Shown here one piece after another: positions 53,676 to 62,835 of a DNA stretch of 64,000 bases. Every line of letters starts with the position of its first letter. Position 1 is the stretch's first letter. Origin of the DNA: Pedococcus sp. 5OH_020 (GTDB lineage: Bacteria > Actinomycetota > Actinomycetes > Actinomycetales > Dermatophilaceae); assembly GCF_027812955.1 (NCBI RefSeq), contig NZ_JAPYZV010000006.1, positions 266,068-330,067 of the forward strand. The letters run 5' to 3'. Under the pieces are notes generated by a model. It had not been told where the DNA came from and searched no databases. It was given only the letters and a program-made list of their open reading frames with translations. A program made the position numbers and the translations under genes.

Positions 53676-53903
53676 ATGAACGTGCACCGCATCGCTCGCC
53701 TCACGCTGACGATCGCCACCGCGACCGTCCTCACCCTTCTCGCTGTCGGGCCTGCAGACGCGCGGCAGGACGCCGGGCCACCCACGGTCCAGATCACGTC
53801 GCCCTTCAAGAACCCCGTCCAGCGGGTCGGCACCCAGATCGTCCGTGGGGACGAGCTGTCCGGCGCCGGGGTGTCCGCACCGCTCCACCTGCCCGAGCGC
53901 TGA
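53676..53903 (+). CDS. 75-residue secreted peptide
   Basis: The signal peptide (NVHRIARLTLTIATATVLTLLAVGPADA) has a likely cleavage after ADA near residue 28. The mature part is only about 45 residues, with VQITSPFKNPVQRVGTQI, and no cysteine. ATG 53676 is preceded by AAGGAG (53664-53669). It is divergent from the LAL regulator and may be its target or ligand, which is speculative. A strong hairpin follows at 53936. Confidence 0.6.
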   Translation: MNVHRIARLTLTIATATVLTLLAVGPADARQDAGPPTVQITSPFKNPVQRVGTQIVRGDELSGAGVSAPLHLPER

Positions 53904-53935
53904 GGCGCTCCCGCTCCGTGCGCGGTGCACGAGTG

Positions 53936-53969
53936 GGAGTGCCGCGTGGCTCCTGCCACGCGGCACTCC
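53936..53969 (+). terminator. hairpin terminator after the secreted peptide gene
   Basis: A perfect 15-bp stem (GGAGTGCCGCGTGGC and complement) with a TCCT loop lies 33 bases after the stop codon. Confidence 0.75.
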
Positions 53970-54055
53970 TGCGCTCCCGTCAGCCACCTGCGGCATGATC
54001 TGCCGACGCGCACCACAGCACCAGTGGCAGGGGGCGCCCCACCCGCGAGGGTTGG

Positions 54056-56032
54056 TCAGAAGATGTGCACCCGGTGCTCGGGCGCCAGCCACATCCCGTC
54101 GCCCTCGCGGACCGCGAAGGCCTCGTGGAACTCGTCACAGTTGCGCACCGCGTTGGCGCGGATCTCCGTCGGTGCGTGTGGGTCTATGGCGAGCAGCCGT
54201 CTCGCCTCCTCGGGTCTGGCCTTGCCACACCAGACCTGGGCCCAGCCCAAGAAGAAGCGCTGCACCCCGCTCAGCCCGTCGAGCTCGGGGGCCTCCTGGC
54301 CCTGCGTGGCGATGCAGTAGGCGGCATACCCGATGGCCAGGCCGCCGAGGTCACCGATGTTCTCCCCGACCGTGAGGGCACCGTTCACCTTGTCCTCGGG
54401 CGCCGCCAACGGCGACAGCTCACTGAACTGCGCGATGAGAGCCCGGGTGCGCTCGTCGAACCGGGCCCGGTCGTCCTCGGTCCACCAGTCCCGCAGCGCG
54501 CCCTTGGCGTCGTAGCGGGACCCCTGGTCGTCGAAGCCGTGCCCGATCTCGTGGCCGATGACGGCGCCGATCCCTCCGTAGTTGACCGCGTCGTCGGCCT
54601 CCAGGTCGAAGAACGGCGGCTGGAGGATCCCGGCTGGGAAGACGATCTCGTTGAGCAGCGGATGGTAGTAGGCGTTCACCATCTGCGGGAGCATCATCCA
54701 CTCGTCGCGGTCGATCGGACCGCCGAGCTTGGCCAGCTGTCGGTCGTGCTCGAACACGGCCGCCCGACGCACGTTCCCCACAAGGTCGTCGTCGATGGTC
54801 AGGGTGGAGTAGTCCCTCCACCGGTCCGGGTAGCCGATCTTGGGGGTGAACGACTCGAGCTTGGCCAAGGCCTGCTCGCGGGTCTGCGGACCCATCCAGT
54901 CCAGGCTCTGGAACGACCTGCGGAACGCCTCCACGAGGTTGTCGACGAGCTGCAGCATCCGCTCCTTCGCCTCCGGCGGGAAGTACTGTGCCGCGTACAG
55001 CTGCCCCACGGCCTCCCCGACGGCACCCTCGACGAGCGACACGCCGCGCTTCCAGCGATCGCGGTTCTCCGGCAGCCCCGACACGACGCGGCCCGAGAAG
55101 TCGAACTCAGCGGCCACAAGGTCGCTGCTCAGCAGAGGGGCCGAGCACTCGACGAGGTGGAACGCCAGCCACGTCCGCCAGTCGGCCAGCGGCACCTCCG
55201 CGACGAGCTGGGACAGGCCCTCGAGGAAGTCCGGCTGCCCCACGACGACCTGCTCGAACGCCTCTCGCGCACGCAGACCCTCGACATACGGCTCCCAAGG
55301 GACCTGCGGTGCAAGGGTGCAGAGCTGCTCCCAGGTGAACCGGTTGTAGCTCTTGACCGCGTCTCGAGTCGCGACGTTGTCCCAGTGGTGGGCGGCGATC
55401 CGAGTCTCCAGCGCCACGACGCGGGCGGCGGCCGAGCCCTCCTCGGTCGATCCGTCGGCAAGGCCGGTGAGGTGCAACATCTTCGAGACGTGAGGCAGGT
55501 ACGCCGAACGGACGTCTTGATGGCGCTCCTCGCGGTAGTACGACTCGTCCGGCATCCCCAGGCCGGCCTGAGCCACGTACACGATGTACTCCTCGGGGGA
55601 GCGGGCGTCCGGGGCCACGCCCATGGCCAGCGGCCCGGGCACTCCCTGGCGCTGTAGCCTGCCGGCCACGCGGAACAGGTCCTCCACGGTCTCTGTGGCC
55701 GCGATGGCGCCCAGGTCGTCCTGGATCGGGCGGAGGCCGAGGGACTCGACGCGTGACTCGTCCATGAAGGAGCGGTAGAGGTCCCCGACCTGGCGGTTCG
55801 GCGACCCCTTCGGCGCGTCGGTCTCCGCGGCGGCCTGCTCCACGAGCCCGCGGACCCGCTCGTCCGACTGCTCGCGCAGGATGTCGAACGTGCCGTATCG
55901 ACCACGGTCGGCCGGGATCTCGGTGTCACGCACCCAGGCGCCGTTCGCGTATCCGAAGAGGTCGTCCTGCGGGCGGACCGACTCGTCGCGGTGACCTGGG
56001 AGGATGCCGGACCTCACACGCGTCTCCTTCAT
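54056..56032 (-). CDS. pepO: M13-family zinc metallopeptidase (PepO-like)
   Basis: The 658-residue neprilysin-like endopeptidase without a membrane anchor is probably cytoplasmic. Zinc site motifs are IGHEIGHGFDDQGSRYDAKG near residue 493 and GENIGDLGGLAIGYAAY near 556 (third ligand Glu), with substrate-binding NAYYHPLLNEIVFPAGILQPPFF near 455. The ending CDEFHEAF...DGMWLAPEHRVHIF (final W for M13) is conserved. The start is ATG 56032, giving MKETRVRSG. A longer frame to 56101 would enter an unrelated region. Length is typical of bacterial M13 enzymes. Confidence 0.92.
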   Translation of the reverse strand: MKETRVRSGILPGHRDESVRPQDDLFGYANGAWVRDTEIPADRGRYGTFDILREQSDERVRGLVEQAAAETDAPKGSPNRQVGDLYRSFMDESRVESLGLRPIQDDLGAIAATETVEDLFRVAGRLQRQGVPGPLAMGVAPDARSPEEYIVYVAQAGLGMPDESYYREERHQDVRSAYLPHVSKMLHLTGLADGSTEEGSAAARVVALETRIAAHHWDNVATRDAVKSYNRFTWEQLCTLAPQVPWEPYVEGLRAREAFEQVVVGQPDFLEGLSQLVAEVPLADWRTWLAFHLVECSAPLLSSDLVAAEFDFSGRVVSGLPENRDRWKRGVSLVEGAVGEAVGQLYAAQYFPPEAKERMLQLVDNLVEAFRRSFQSLDWMGPQTREQALAKLESFTPKIGYPDRWRDYSTLTIDDDLVGNVRRAAVFEHDRQLAKLGGPIDRDEWMMLPQMVNAYYHPLLNEIVFPAGILQPPFFDLEADDAVNYGGIGAVIGHEIGHGFDDQGSRYDAKGALRDWWTEDDRARFDERTRALIAQFSELSPLAAPEDKVNGALTVGENIGDLGGLAIGYAAYCIATQGQEAPELDGLSGVQRFFLGWAQVWCGKARPEEARRLLAIDPHAPTEIRANAVRNCDEFHEAFAVREGDGMWLAPEHRVHIF

Positions 56033-56114
56033 GGGGGTTGATGCGGCTGGATGCGCCAACCCTGCCACGGGCGACTGACGGCCCCAACCGGCGGCGAGCA
56101 ACGACGGTCACGGG

Positions 56115-56200
56115 CCGGACAGGAGCCACGCCATGACCGACACGCGCCCCGCCATGACGGACAGGCGCCGCGCCATCACGGACAGGAGCATGACCGAGAC
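56115..56200. repeat. degenerate ~21-bp tandem repeats upstream of pyrH
   Basis: About four units of the pattern CGGACAGG(A/C)GCC...CGCCATGA recur, at 56115, 56137, 56158 and 56179. Units differ by substitutions and small gaps. The array lies between the M13 peptidase start and pyrH. Confidence 0.65.
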
Positions 56201-56262
56201 GGGGGGTGGGCACCGAGTGTGGAAGTATTCGGTGACCGCCCGTAGCACCAGGAGGACCTGTC

Positions 56263-57015
56263 GTGACATCTGCCCCCGAGCAGACCGCCCGAGCCGGCTC
56301 CCCTGCTCACCACCGGCGGGTCCTGCTCAAGCTCTCCGGCGAGGTCTTCGGTGGCGGCAAGGTCGGCCTGGCACCGGACGTCGTGCGAGGCGTGGCGCGC
56401 CAGATCGCCCGCGGGGTGGGGGAGGGCATCCAGGTCGCCGTGGTCATCGGCGGCGGCAACTTCTTCCGCGGCACCGAGCTGCAGCAGCAGGGCATGGACC
56501 GTACGCGGGCCGACTACATGGGCATGCTGGGCACTGTCATGAACTGTCTCGCGCTGCAGGACTTCCTCGAGAAGGAGGGAGTGGAGACGCGCGTCCAGAC
56601 GGCGATCGCCATGGGGCAGGTGGCCGAGCCATACATCCCCCGGCGCGCGATCCGCCACCTGGAGAAGGGCAGGGTCGTGATCTTCGGTGCCGGCGCCGGG
56701 ATGCCGTTCTTCTCCACGGACACCGTCTCGGCGCAGCGGGCCCTGGAGATCAAGTGCGACGCCGTGCTGATGAGCAAGAACGGGGTCGACGGCGTCTACG
56801 ACTCGGACCCGCGGACGAACCCCGCCGCCAGGAAGTACGACGAGATCACCTATACGGAGGCGATGCAGAGGGGGCTGCGCGTGGTGGACACCGCGGCGTT
56901 CAGCCTGTGCATGGACAACAAGCTGCCCATGGTGGTCTTCGGCATGGAGGGGGAGGGCAACGTGGTCAAGGCACTGCGCGGTGAGAGGATCGGGACGCTG
57001 GTCACCCCCGGGTGA
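56263..57015 (+). CDS. pyrH: UMP kinase
   Basis: The 250-residue amino-acid-kinase-fold enzyme phosphorylates UMP to [23 protein letters not shown] near residue 20, [11 protein letters not shown] near 62, [13 protein letters not shown] near 95, [20 protein letters not shown] near 150 and [17 protein letters not shown] near 178 are family motifs. GTG 56263 is preceded by AGGAGGAC. frr follows after 86 bases, the normal order. Confidence 0.97.
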   Translation: MTSAPEQTARAGSPAHHRRVLLKLSGEVFGGGKVGLAPDVVRGVARQIARGVGEGIQVAVVIGGGNFFRGTELQQQGMDRTRADYMGMLGTVMNCLALQDFLEKEGVETRVQTAIAMGQVAEPYIPRRAIRHLEKGRVVIFGAGAGMPFFSTDTVSAQRALEIKCDAVLMSKNGVDGVYDSDPRTNPAARKYDEITYTEAMQRGLRVVDTAAFSLCMDNKLPMVVFGMEGEGNVVKALRGERIGTLVTPG

Positions 57016-57101
57016 GGCGGCGCCTGCTCGGCGCCTCCCTCAGACTGGCCACATGACGACCGGCGTCCCCCTGTCAGGGAGCGCCCGACAAGGAGCTGGA
57101 C

Positions 57102-57659
57102 ATGATTGAAGAGACTCTTCTCGAAGCCGAGGAGAAGATGGAGAAGGCCGTCGAGGTCGCCAAGGAGGACTTCGCGGGAATCCGGACCGGCCGCGCCACC
57201 CCGGGCATGTTCAACAAGCTGCTGGTCGACTACTACGGCGCGCCCACTCCCTTGCAGCAGCTGGCGTCCTTCCAGACGCCCGAGGCCCGCACCATCCTCA
57301 TCAGCCCCTTCGACAAGTCGGCGATGCACGCGATCGAGAAGACCCTGCGTGACTCCAACCTCGGAGTGAACCCCAGCAACGACGGCAACGTCATCCGCTG
57401 CGTGCTTCCCCAGCTCACCGAGGAGCGGCGCAGGGACTACATCAAGCTGGCCCGGCACAAAGGCGAGGACGCGAAGGTGTCCATCCGCAACATCCGGCGG
57501 AAGGCCAAGGACGAGCTGGACAAGCTGGTCAAGGACGGCGAGGTCGGCGAGGACGACGGCTCGCGCGGCGAGAAGGAGCTGGACGCCACCACCAAGCGGT
57601 ACGTCGACACGGTCGACGAGCTGCTCAAGGGCAAGGAGGCAGAGCTCCTGGAGGTCTGA
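57102..57659 (+). CDS. frr: ribosome recycling factor
   Basis: The 185-residue RRF works with EF-G to split post-termination ribosomes. [30 protein letters not shown] near residue 26 and [29 protein letters not shown] near 105 are signature regions. The three-helix bundle and beta domain are complete. ATG 57102 has AAGGAG at the correct distance. Confidence 0.97.
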   Translation: MIEETLLEAEEKMEKAVEVAKEDFAGIRTGRATPGMFNKLLVDYYGAPTPLQQLASFQTPEARTILISPFDKSAMHAIEKTLRDSNLGVNPSNDGNVIRCVLPQLTEERRRDYIKLARHKGEDAKVSIRNIRRKAKDELDKLVKDGEVGEDDGSRGEKELDATTKRYVDTVDELLKGKEAELLEV

Positions 57660-57694
57660 GCTCCGCCAGCACCCCTCCTCCACGAGCGACCTCC

Positions 57695-58606
57695 ATGTCC
57701 GCCCCCCAGTCCGGCAACACCCGTCGCGAGGCCAGGCAGGCCTCGGGAAGCGCCGTCGGCCCGACGGCGGCCGAGCCGCCGGTCCGCAGTCCGTCGCGGG
57801 CAGGTCGCAACCTCCCCGCAGCGATCGGGGTCGGTCTGGGCCTAGGTGTCCTGATCGTCGCCTCGCTGGTGCTGCGCAAGGAGCTCATGCTCGGCATCGT
57901 CGTCGTGGCGATCGGCGTCGGGGTATGGGAGCTGCGGCGAGCCCTCGCCCAGGTCTCCATCCACGTGCCGCTTCTCCCCAGCCTTGTCGGCAGCGTCAGC
58001 ATGATCCTGTCGGCGTATGTCGGCGGTGGAGAGGCGCTGATCGTGACGCTGGGCCTGACGTGTGTGGGGATCCTGCTGTGGCGGGTGGCCGACGGGGTGC
58101 TCGACGCGGTGCGCGACGTGGCGGGCGGCTTCTTCGTCGCGGTGTACCCCTCGTTCCTTGCGGGCTTCGCGGCCCTGATGCTGGCGGCTCCGGACGGCGC
58201 CCGCAGGGTGTTCGTGTTCATCCTCGTCGTCGTGCTCAGCGACGTGGGGGGGTATGCGGCAGGCGTGTCGTTCGGGAGGCACCCCATGGCGCCGTCGGTC
58301 AGTCCCAAGAAGTCCTGGGAGGGCTTCGCCGGCTCCGTCCTGGCCTGCGTGGTGGGTGGTGCGGTGGCCGTCGCGCTGATTCTGGACGGCCCCTGGTGGG
58401 GTGGTGCCCTGCTGGGCGCCTGTTGCGCCGTCGCCGCCACGGTGGGTGACCTCACCGAGTCGACCGTGAAGCGGGATCTCGGCATCAAGGACATGAGCAC
58501 GATCCTGCCCGGCCACGGCGGGGTCATGGACCGGCTCGACTCGTTGGTCGTGGTGGCTCCGATCGCCTGGGCGCTGCTCGCTGCCGTGGTGCCCTCCGCG
58601 ACGTAG
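57695..58606 (+). CDS. cdsA: phosphatidate cytidylyltransferase
   Basis: The 303-residue membrane enzyme makes CDP-diacylglycerol. An N-terminal low-complexity cytoplasmic stretch (residues 1-40) is followed by several helices. SPKKSWEGFAGS near residue 203 and the C-terminal signature VKRDLGIKDMSTILPGHGGVMDRLDSL near 258 are family hallmarks. It is in the usual frr-cdsA order. Confidence 0.95.
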   Translation: MSAPQSGNTRREARQASGSAVGPTAAEPPVRSPSRAGRNLPAAIGVGLGLGVLIVASLVLRKELMLGIVVVAIGVGVWELRRALAQVSIHVPLLPSLVGSVSMILSAYVGGGEALIVTLGLTCVGILLWRVADGVLDAVRDVAGGFFVAVYPSFLAGFAALMLAAPDGARRVFVFILVVVLSDVGGYAAGVSFGRHPMAPSVSPKKSWEGFAGSVLACVVGGAVAVALILDGPWWGGALLGACCAVAATVGDLTESTVKRDLGIKDMSTILPGHGGVMDRLDSLVVVAPIAWALLAAVVPSAT

Positions 58607-58668
58607 GCCGTGGGCAGCCGGCCTGGTGAGCCTGGTGGACCCGGTGGACCTGAGAGAATGGGCCCATC

Positions 58669-59904
58669 ATGAGCACCGACCTGCCCGAACCCACCACCGC
58701 CCGGCCCGTGCCGGGCCAGCTCACGTTCAGTGCCCCTCGCCGCGGGAAGCCACCGCGGCACCTCGCCGACCTCACGCCCGCAGAGCGTGCGGAAGCGGTC
58801 GAGGCGTTGGGTCACAAGCGGTTCCGCGCCAAGCAGCTCTCGACGCACTACTTCGAGCGGCTCGTGGAGGCGCCGGAGCAGATGACCGACCTGCCGAAGG
58901 CCATCCGCGACGACCTGGTCGCCGACCTCCTTCCGACTCTCCTCACCCCCCTGGTCCAGCGGACCGCTGACGACGGTGCCACGGTGAAGTCGGCCTGGAA
59001 GCTCCATGACGGCGCGATCGTCGAGTCCGTGCTGATGCGCTATCCCAAGCGGGTGACCATCTGCATCTCCAGCCAGGCTGGATGCGGCATGAACTGCCCG
59101 TTCTGCGCCACGGGCCAGGCAGGGCTCACCCGGAACATGTCTACCGCCGAGATCGTGGAGCAGGTGGTGTCGGCCGCGCGGCTGCTACGCAACGGAGGGC
59201 TCGCGAGCGCGATGGGAACCGGTGTGGGAGCCGGTGGGACAGCGGGTGCAGAAGCAGGGCTCGGTGACGAGGACGACGTCAACGCTCCGGAGGCCACCGG
59301 ACCGACGCGGATCTCCAACGTCGTCTTCATGGGCATGGGGGAGGCGCTGGCCAACTACAAGGCCGCCATCGGCGCCATCCGGAGGCTGACCGACCCGGCA
59401 CCGGAAGGTCTGGGGATCTCCGCCCGAGGCGTCACCATGTCCACCGTGGGGCTCGTGCCGGCCATCGACAAGCTCGCGGGGGAAGGCATCCCGGTCACCC
59501 TGGCGCTGTCGCTGCACGCACCCGACGACGAGCTGCGTGACGAACTCGTCCCCATCAACACGCGCTGGAAGGTCGACGAGGCGCTCGACAGTGCACACCG
59601 CTACTACCTCACCACGGGGCGCCGCGTGAGTATCGAATACGCCCTCATCAAGGACATCAACGACCAAGCCTGGAGGGCCGACCTGCTGGGGGAGAAGCTG
59701 GCCGCACGGGGGAGGGGCTGGGTACACGTGAACCCCATTCCGCTCAACCCGACGCCCGGCTCGAAGTGGACGGCGTCGCGACCCGGCGTCGAGCAGCAGT
59801 TCGTCGAGCGGCTGCGCGCACACGGTATTCCGACGACCATCCGGGATACCCGGGGCCAGGACATCGACGGCGCCTGCGGGCAGCTGGCCGCGGCCACCGC
59901 GTGA
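58669..59904 (+). CDS. rlmN: dual-specificity rRNA/tRNA methyltransferase RlmN
   Basis: This 411-residue radical-SAM enzyme makes m2A2503 in 23S rRNA and m2A37 in tRNA. The cluster ligands are in [14 protein letters not shown] near residue 137. [11 protein letters not shown] near 222, a [10 protein letters not shown] segment, [17 protein letters not shown] near 285 and the C-terminal [23 protein letters not shown] near 385 (methylatable Cys) are present. A Gly/Ala-rich insertion (residues ~178-205) sits before the RISNVVFMG motif. The start ATG is nine bases after GAGAAT. Confidence 0.95.
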   Translation: MSTDLPEPTTARPVPGQLTFSAPRRGKPPRHLADLTPAERAEAVEALGHKRFRAKQLSTHYFERLVEAPEQMTDLPKAIRDDLVADLLPTLLTPLVQRTADDGATVKSAWKLHDGAIVESVLMRYPKRVTICISSQAGCGMNCPFCATGQAGLTRNMSTAEIVEQVVSAARLLRNGGLASAMGTGVGAGGTAGAEAGLGDEDDVNAPEATGPTRISNVVFMGMGEALANYKAAIGAIRRLTDPAPEGLGISARGVTMSTVGLVPAIDKLAGEGIPVTLALSLHAPDDELRDELVPINTRWKVDEALDSAHRYYLTTGRRVSIEYALIKDINDQAWRADLLGEKLAARGRGWVHVNPIPLNPTPGSKWTASRPGVEQQFVERLRAHGIPTTIRDTRGQDIDGACGQLAAATA

Positions 59905-60028
59905 GCGCCGCCAACAAACTGAGCGCCGCCACAGCCTGCGCCGCCACAGCCTGGGCACGGCCACCGGTCGAGGCGCAGCCGACCGAGCCGGGTGCGACGG
60001 ATGGGCGGCCGCGGTACCTCCATCCGCC

Positions 60029-60034
60029 TACACT
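60029..60034 (+). promoter_or_regulatory. -10 box of the copper-monooxygenase-like lipoprotein gene
   Basis: TACACT fits TANNNT and ends six bases before GTG 60041, so the message is probably leaderless. No Shine-Dalgarno precedes the start. Confidence 0.5.
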
Positions 60035-60040
60035 CGGCAG

Positions 60041-61270
60041 GTGACCGCTCGCCTCCGTCTCGTGGTCGCCGCGGTAGCGCTGGCGCTCACCACGGCGTCC
60101 TGCGCCGCGACGGGCCAGGCCTCGTCCTCGTCCTCGTCACGATCTGCCGCCGGTCAGCTACCGACGGCGTCCCCCACGCGGTCGTCGGCCACGGGCAGCG
60201 CAGCTCCCGGGCACGACCACGCAGCCGCGGCGCAGGCCCCGCGGCCCATAGCTCCGCTGCGGAACGGGGAACGGCTCGTCACCGTGGCCATGCCGGCGGC
60301 ATACACGCCCAAGGCCCCCACGACGCCCGGCACCGATGACTACCGTTGCTTCCTGCTCGACCCCAAGGTGACACGCGACGCGGTCATCACCGGAATGGAC
60401 GTGGTACCAGGGAACCCCCACATCGTGCACCACGTCATCCTGTTCAGGGTTCCTCCGGACAAGGTGGCCCGCGCGCAGCAGGAGGACCAGCGCGTGCCCG
60501 GCCAGGGCTGGACGTGCTTCGGCGGCAGCGGTGTCGAGGGCCAGGGAGCAAGCCTGGACCAGGCGCCGTGGCTGGGTGCCTGGGCGCCCGGGGGCGGTGA
60601 GAGCCTGCTCGCGCCCGACCTGGGCATGCCCATGGCGGCGGGCTCACGGATCATCATGCAGGTCCACTACAACCTTCTCGCCGGCCATGCCCCCGACCGG
60701 AGCGCTGCCAGGATCCGGCTCGCCGCGGACAACGGCACCCGCAAGACCTTGGACACGGTCCTGCTCCCGGGCCCCGTCGAGCTGCCCTGCCGCCCGGGAA
60801 AGTCGGGGCCGCTGTGCGACCGGGACGTGGCGGTGCTCGACGTCGCGCACCGGTTCGGAGGGGAGGCCGGCGCCGTAGCGAACGCGCTGCACCTGCTCTG
60901 CGGGCCGATCCACGCCTCTGCGACGCAGACCTGCACCCGACCGGTGCTCGAGGCGGGCACCATCCGGGCGGTCGCCGGACACATGCACCTCCTCGGTCGC
61001 TCGATCAAGGTCACCGTCAACAAGGGCCGCGCCGACGAGCGGACCATTCTGAGCCTCCCGGTGTGGGACTTCGACAACCAGAGCAGCCGGCCGGTCAAGC
61101 CCGAGGTGAGGGTCAGGCCAGGAGACACGCTGTCGGTCACCTGCACGCACGACCAGAGTCTGCGTGACAGGCTGCCGGCGTTCAGCGGCCTCCCGGAGCG
61201 GTACGTCGTGTGGGGGGAGGGCACGACCGACGAGATGTGCCTGGGCATCGTGCTGCTGACCCGGCCGTAG
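60041..61270 (+). CDS. copper type II monooxygenase-like lipoprotein (PHM/DBH family)
   Basis: The 409-residue lipoprotein has lipobox TASC with Cys21, then a Ser-rich linker. Its domain matches the copper type II ascorbate-dependent monooxygenase family (peptidylglycine hydroxylase, dopamine hydroxylase). Copper-ligand motifs appear in order: IVHHVILF (His-His near residue 130), MQVHYN (His near 208), GHMHLLGRSIKV (HxH near 314) and GTTDEMCLGIVLL (Met near 398). Conserved Cys pairs are also present. The animal enzymes hydroxylate peptides or catechols. The bacterial substrate is unknown. GTG 60041 is leaderless-type. Confidence 0.82.
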   Translation: MTARLRLVVAAVALALTTASCAATGQASSSSSSRSAAGQLPTASPTRSSATGSAAPGHDHAAAAQAPRPIAPLRNGERLVTVAMPAAYTPKAPTTPGTDDYRCFLLDPKVTRDAVITGMDVVPGNPHIVHHVILFRVPPDKVARAQQEDQRVPGQGWTCFGGSGVEGQGASLDQAPWLGAWAPGGGESLLAPDLGMPMAAGSRIIMQVHYNLLAGHAPDRSAARIRLAADNGTRKTLDTVLLPGPVELPCRPGKSGPLCDRDVAVLDVAHRFGGEAGAVANALHLLCGPIHASATQTCTRPVLEAGTIRAVAGHMHLLGRSIKVTVNKGRADERTILSLPVWDFDNQSSRPVKPEVRVRPGDTLSVTCTHDQSLRDRLPAFSGLPERYVVWGEGTTDEMCLGIVLLTRP

Positions 61271-61339
61271 CCGCCGCCTCGAGACTCTGCCAGAGGTGAC
61301 GTCCATCCCAGAGGTGTGGTGCGTCGGAAGGAGCGTGTT

Positions 61340-62224
61340 GTGCGTAGCGGAAGCCCGCGGACGCCCGAGCAGGGTCGCGAGTTCGTCCTCACCGTGTCGT
61401 GTCCGGACCGACGTGGCATCGTGCACGCCGTCTCAGGCGTGATGCTCGAGCTGTGCATGACCATCTTGGACAGCCAACAGTTCGCGGACGCCACGTCGGG
61501 CGAGTTCCACCTGAGGATGCACCTCGCACGGGAGGGATCGCCGCTAGGTCTCGCGGACCTCGATGCGGCGATGGCAGATGTAGTGGGCCGGTTCGGGATG
61601 GAGTATGCGGCGCATGACCTGTCCCAGCGTCGCCGGGTCGTGGTCATGGTGAGCCGGCAGGGCCACTGCCTCAACGACCTTCTGTTCAGGGCCGAGAGCG
61701 GCACCCTGCCCGTGGAGGTGGTGGCCATCATCTCCAACCACGACGACTTCCGGCAGCTCGCCGAGTGGCATGGCGTGCCGTTCCACCACCTCCCGGTTGG
61801 CCGCGACACCAAGCCGGCCGCTGAAGCCGCTCTGCGCCGGCTGATCGCCGAGCACGCAGCGGACACGGTGGTGCTGGCCCGGTACATGCAGGTGCTGTCG
61901 GCGGACCTGTGTGCCGACTTCCCCGGCCAGATCATCAACATCCACCACTCGCTGCTTCCGAGCTTCAAGGGGGCCAAGCCGTACACGCAGGCCCATGACC
62001 GCGGTGTCAAGGTCATCGGTGCCACGGCTCACTACGTCACCGCGGACCTCGACGAGGGGCCGATCATCGAGCAGGACTTCCGGCGGGTCGACCACAGGAT
62101 GAGCCCTGCCGAGCTCGCCTCCGCGGGTCAGGAGCTCGAGGCCATGGCGCTCGCCCGAGCCGTACGCTGGCACGCGGAACGCCGGGTGGTGCTGCGAGGC
62201 CGCCGCACGATCGTGTTCGACTGA
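61340..62224 (+). CDS. purU: formyltetrahydrofolate deformylase
   Basis: The 294-residue enzyme releases formate from 10-formyl-THF, balancing one-carbon pools. An ACT domain (LTVSCPDRRGIVHAVSGVML, residues 15-95) is followed by the formyltransferase fold. The latter has VVMVSRQGHCLNDLLFR near 100, IISNHDDFRQLA near 130, NIHHSLLPSFKGAKPYTQA near 200 (catalytic His) and ITATAHYVTADLDEGPIIEQDF near 230 (Asp). GTG 61340 is six bases after AAGGAG. GTG 61316 would add eight residues. Confidence 0.92.
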   Translation: MRSGSPRTPEQGREFVLTVSCPDRRGIVHAVSGVMLELCMTILDSQQFADATSGEFHLRMHLAREGSPLGLADLDAAMADVVGRFGMEYAAHDLSQRRRVVVMVSRQGHCLNDLLFRAESGTLPVEVVAIISNHDDFRQLAEWHGVPFHHLPVGRDTKPAAEAALRRLIAEHAADTVVLARYMQVLSADLCADFPGQIINIHHSLLPSFKGAKPYTQAHDRGVKVIGATAHYVTADLDEGPIIEQDFRRVDHRMSPAELASAGQELEAMALARAVRWHAERRVVLRGRRTIVFD

Positions 62225-62295
62225 CGCCGCAGTGAGCGGCTTGGCGGATGAGCGCGACTGGCGCGGGGCAGCTCGGCTGACGCAGATCACCGTGG

Positions 62296-62835
62296 TCATC
62301 CCTTCCGACGTCCCCGGTCCCGGTCGACCGCTCGCTGCACTGCCCACAAGTAGCCCAGGGCCACCCATCGCTGTCCGCGCCACGTGAGCGGACCGCCAAG
62401 CCGCGTCCACCACGCGACCGGCCGGGAGTAGGCCCGCACCGCGGCATACACCTCCTCACCATGGCGCTCGACCAGAAATCCCTCTTCGCCACTCTCCGGA
62501 TGTCCTTGCAGCGTGCCGTAGCCGAAGCCGGCCCGCGTCGGCGAGTCGAGCATCCAGACGACGCGGCACGGGACCGGCACAGGCCCCAGCCGGTTCAGCA
62601 CGTCGACGCCCTCCACCGCCCGCGATCCGCTGGTCAGCGGGCGCAGGCCGGTGGCCCGCTGCGGTTCGAACGTCAGAACGGCCTCCGAGGCTCTACGGAA
62701 CGCCTGGTCTCCCGATCCGAGCCGGCGACGTACCTCCAGGTGCTGGAAACCCTCGGGCAGTATCGACTCGAGCGTGAGCCCCTGAGGGGTGTAGGTGAGG
62801 TCCAAGTGGCTCAGGTCGGACAGGCGCATGGTCAT
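62296..62835 (-). CDS. DUF1990 family protein
   Basis: The 179-residue protein contains WMLDSPTRAGFGYGTLQGHPESGEEGFLVE near residue 100, the DUF1990 signature. It closes with FSRPVAWWTRLGGPLTWRGQRWVALGYLWAVQ, also typical of the family. Function is unknown. Its start overlaps the end of the LOG gene by four bases (ATGA), so the two are coupled. Confidence 0.85.
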   Translation of the reverse strand: MTMRLSDLSHLDLTYTPQGLTLESILPEGFQHLEVRRRLGSGDQAFRRASEAVLTFEPQRATGLRPLTSGSRAVEGVDVLNRLGPVPVPCRVVWMLDSPTRAGFGYGTLQGHPESGEEGFLVERHGEEVYAAVRAYSRPVAWWTRLGGPLTWRGQRWVALGYLWAVQRAVDRDRGRRKG

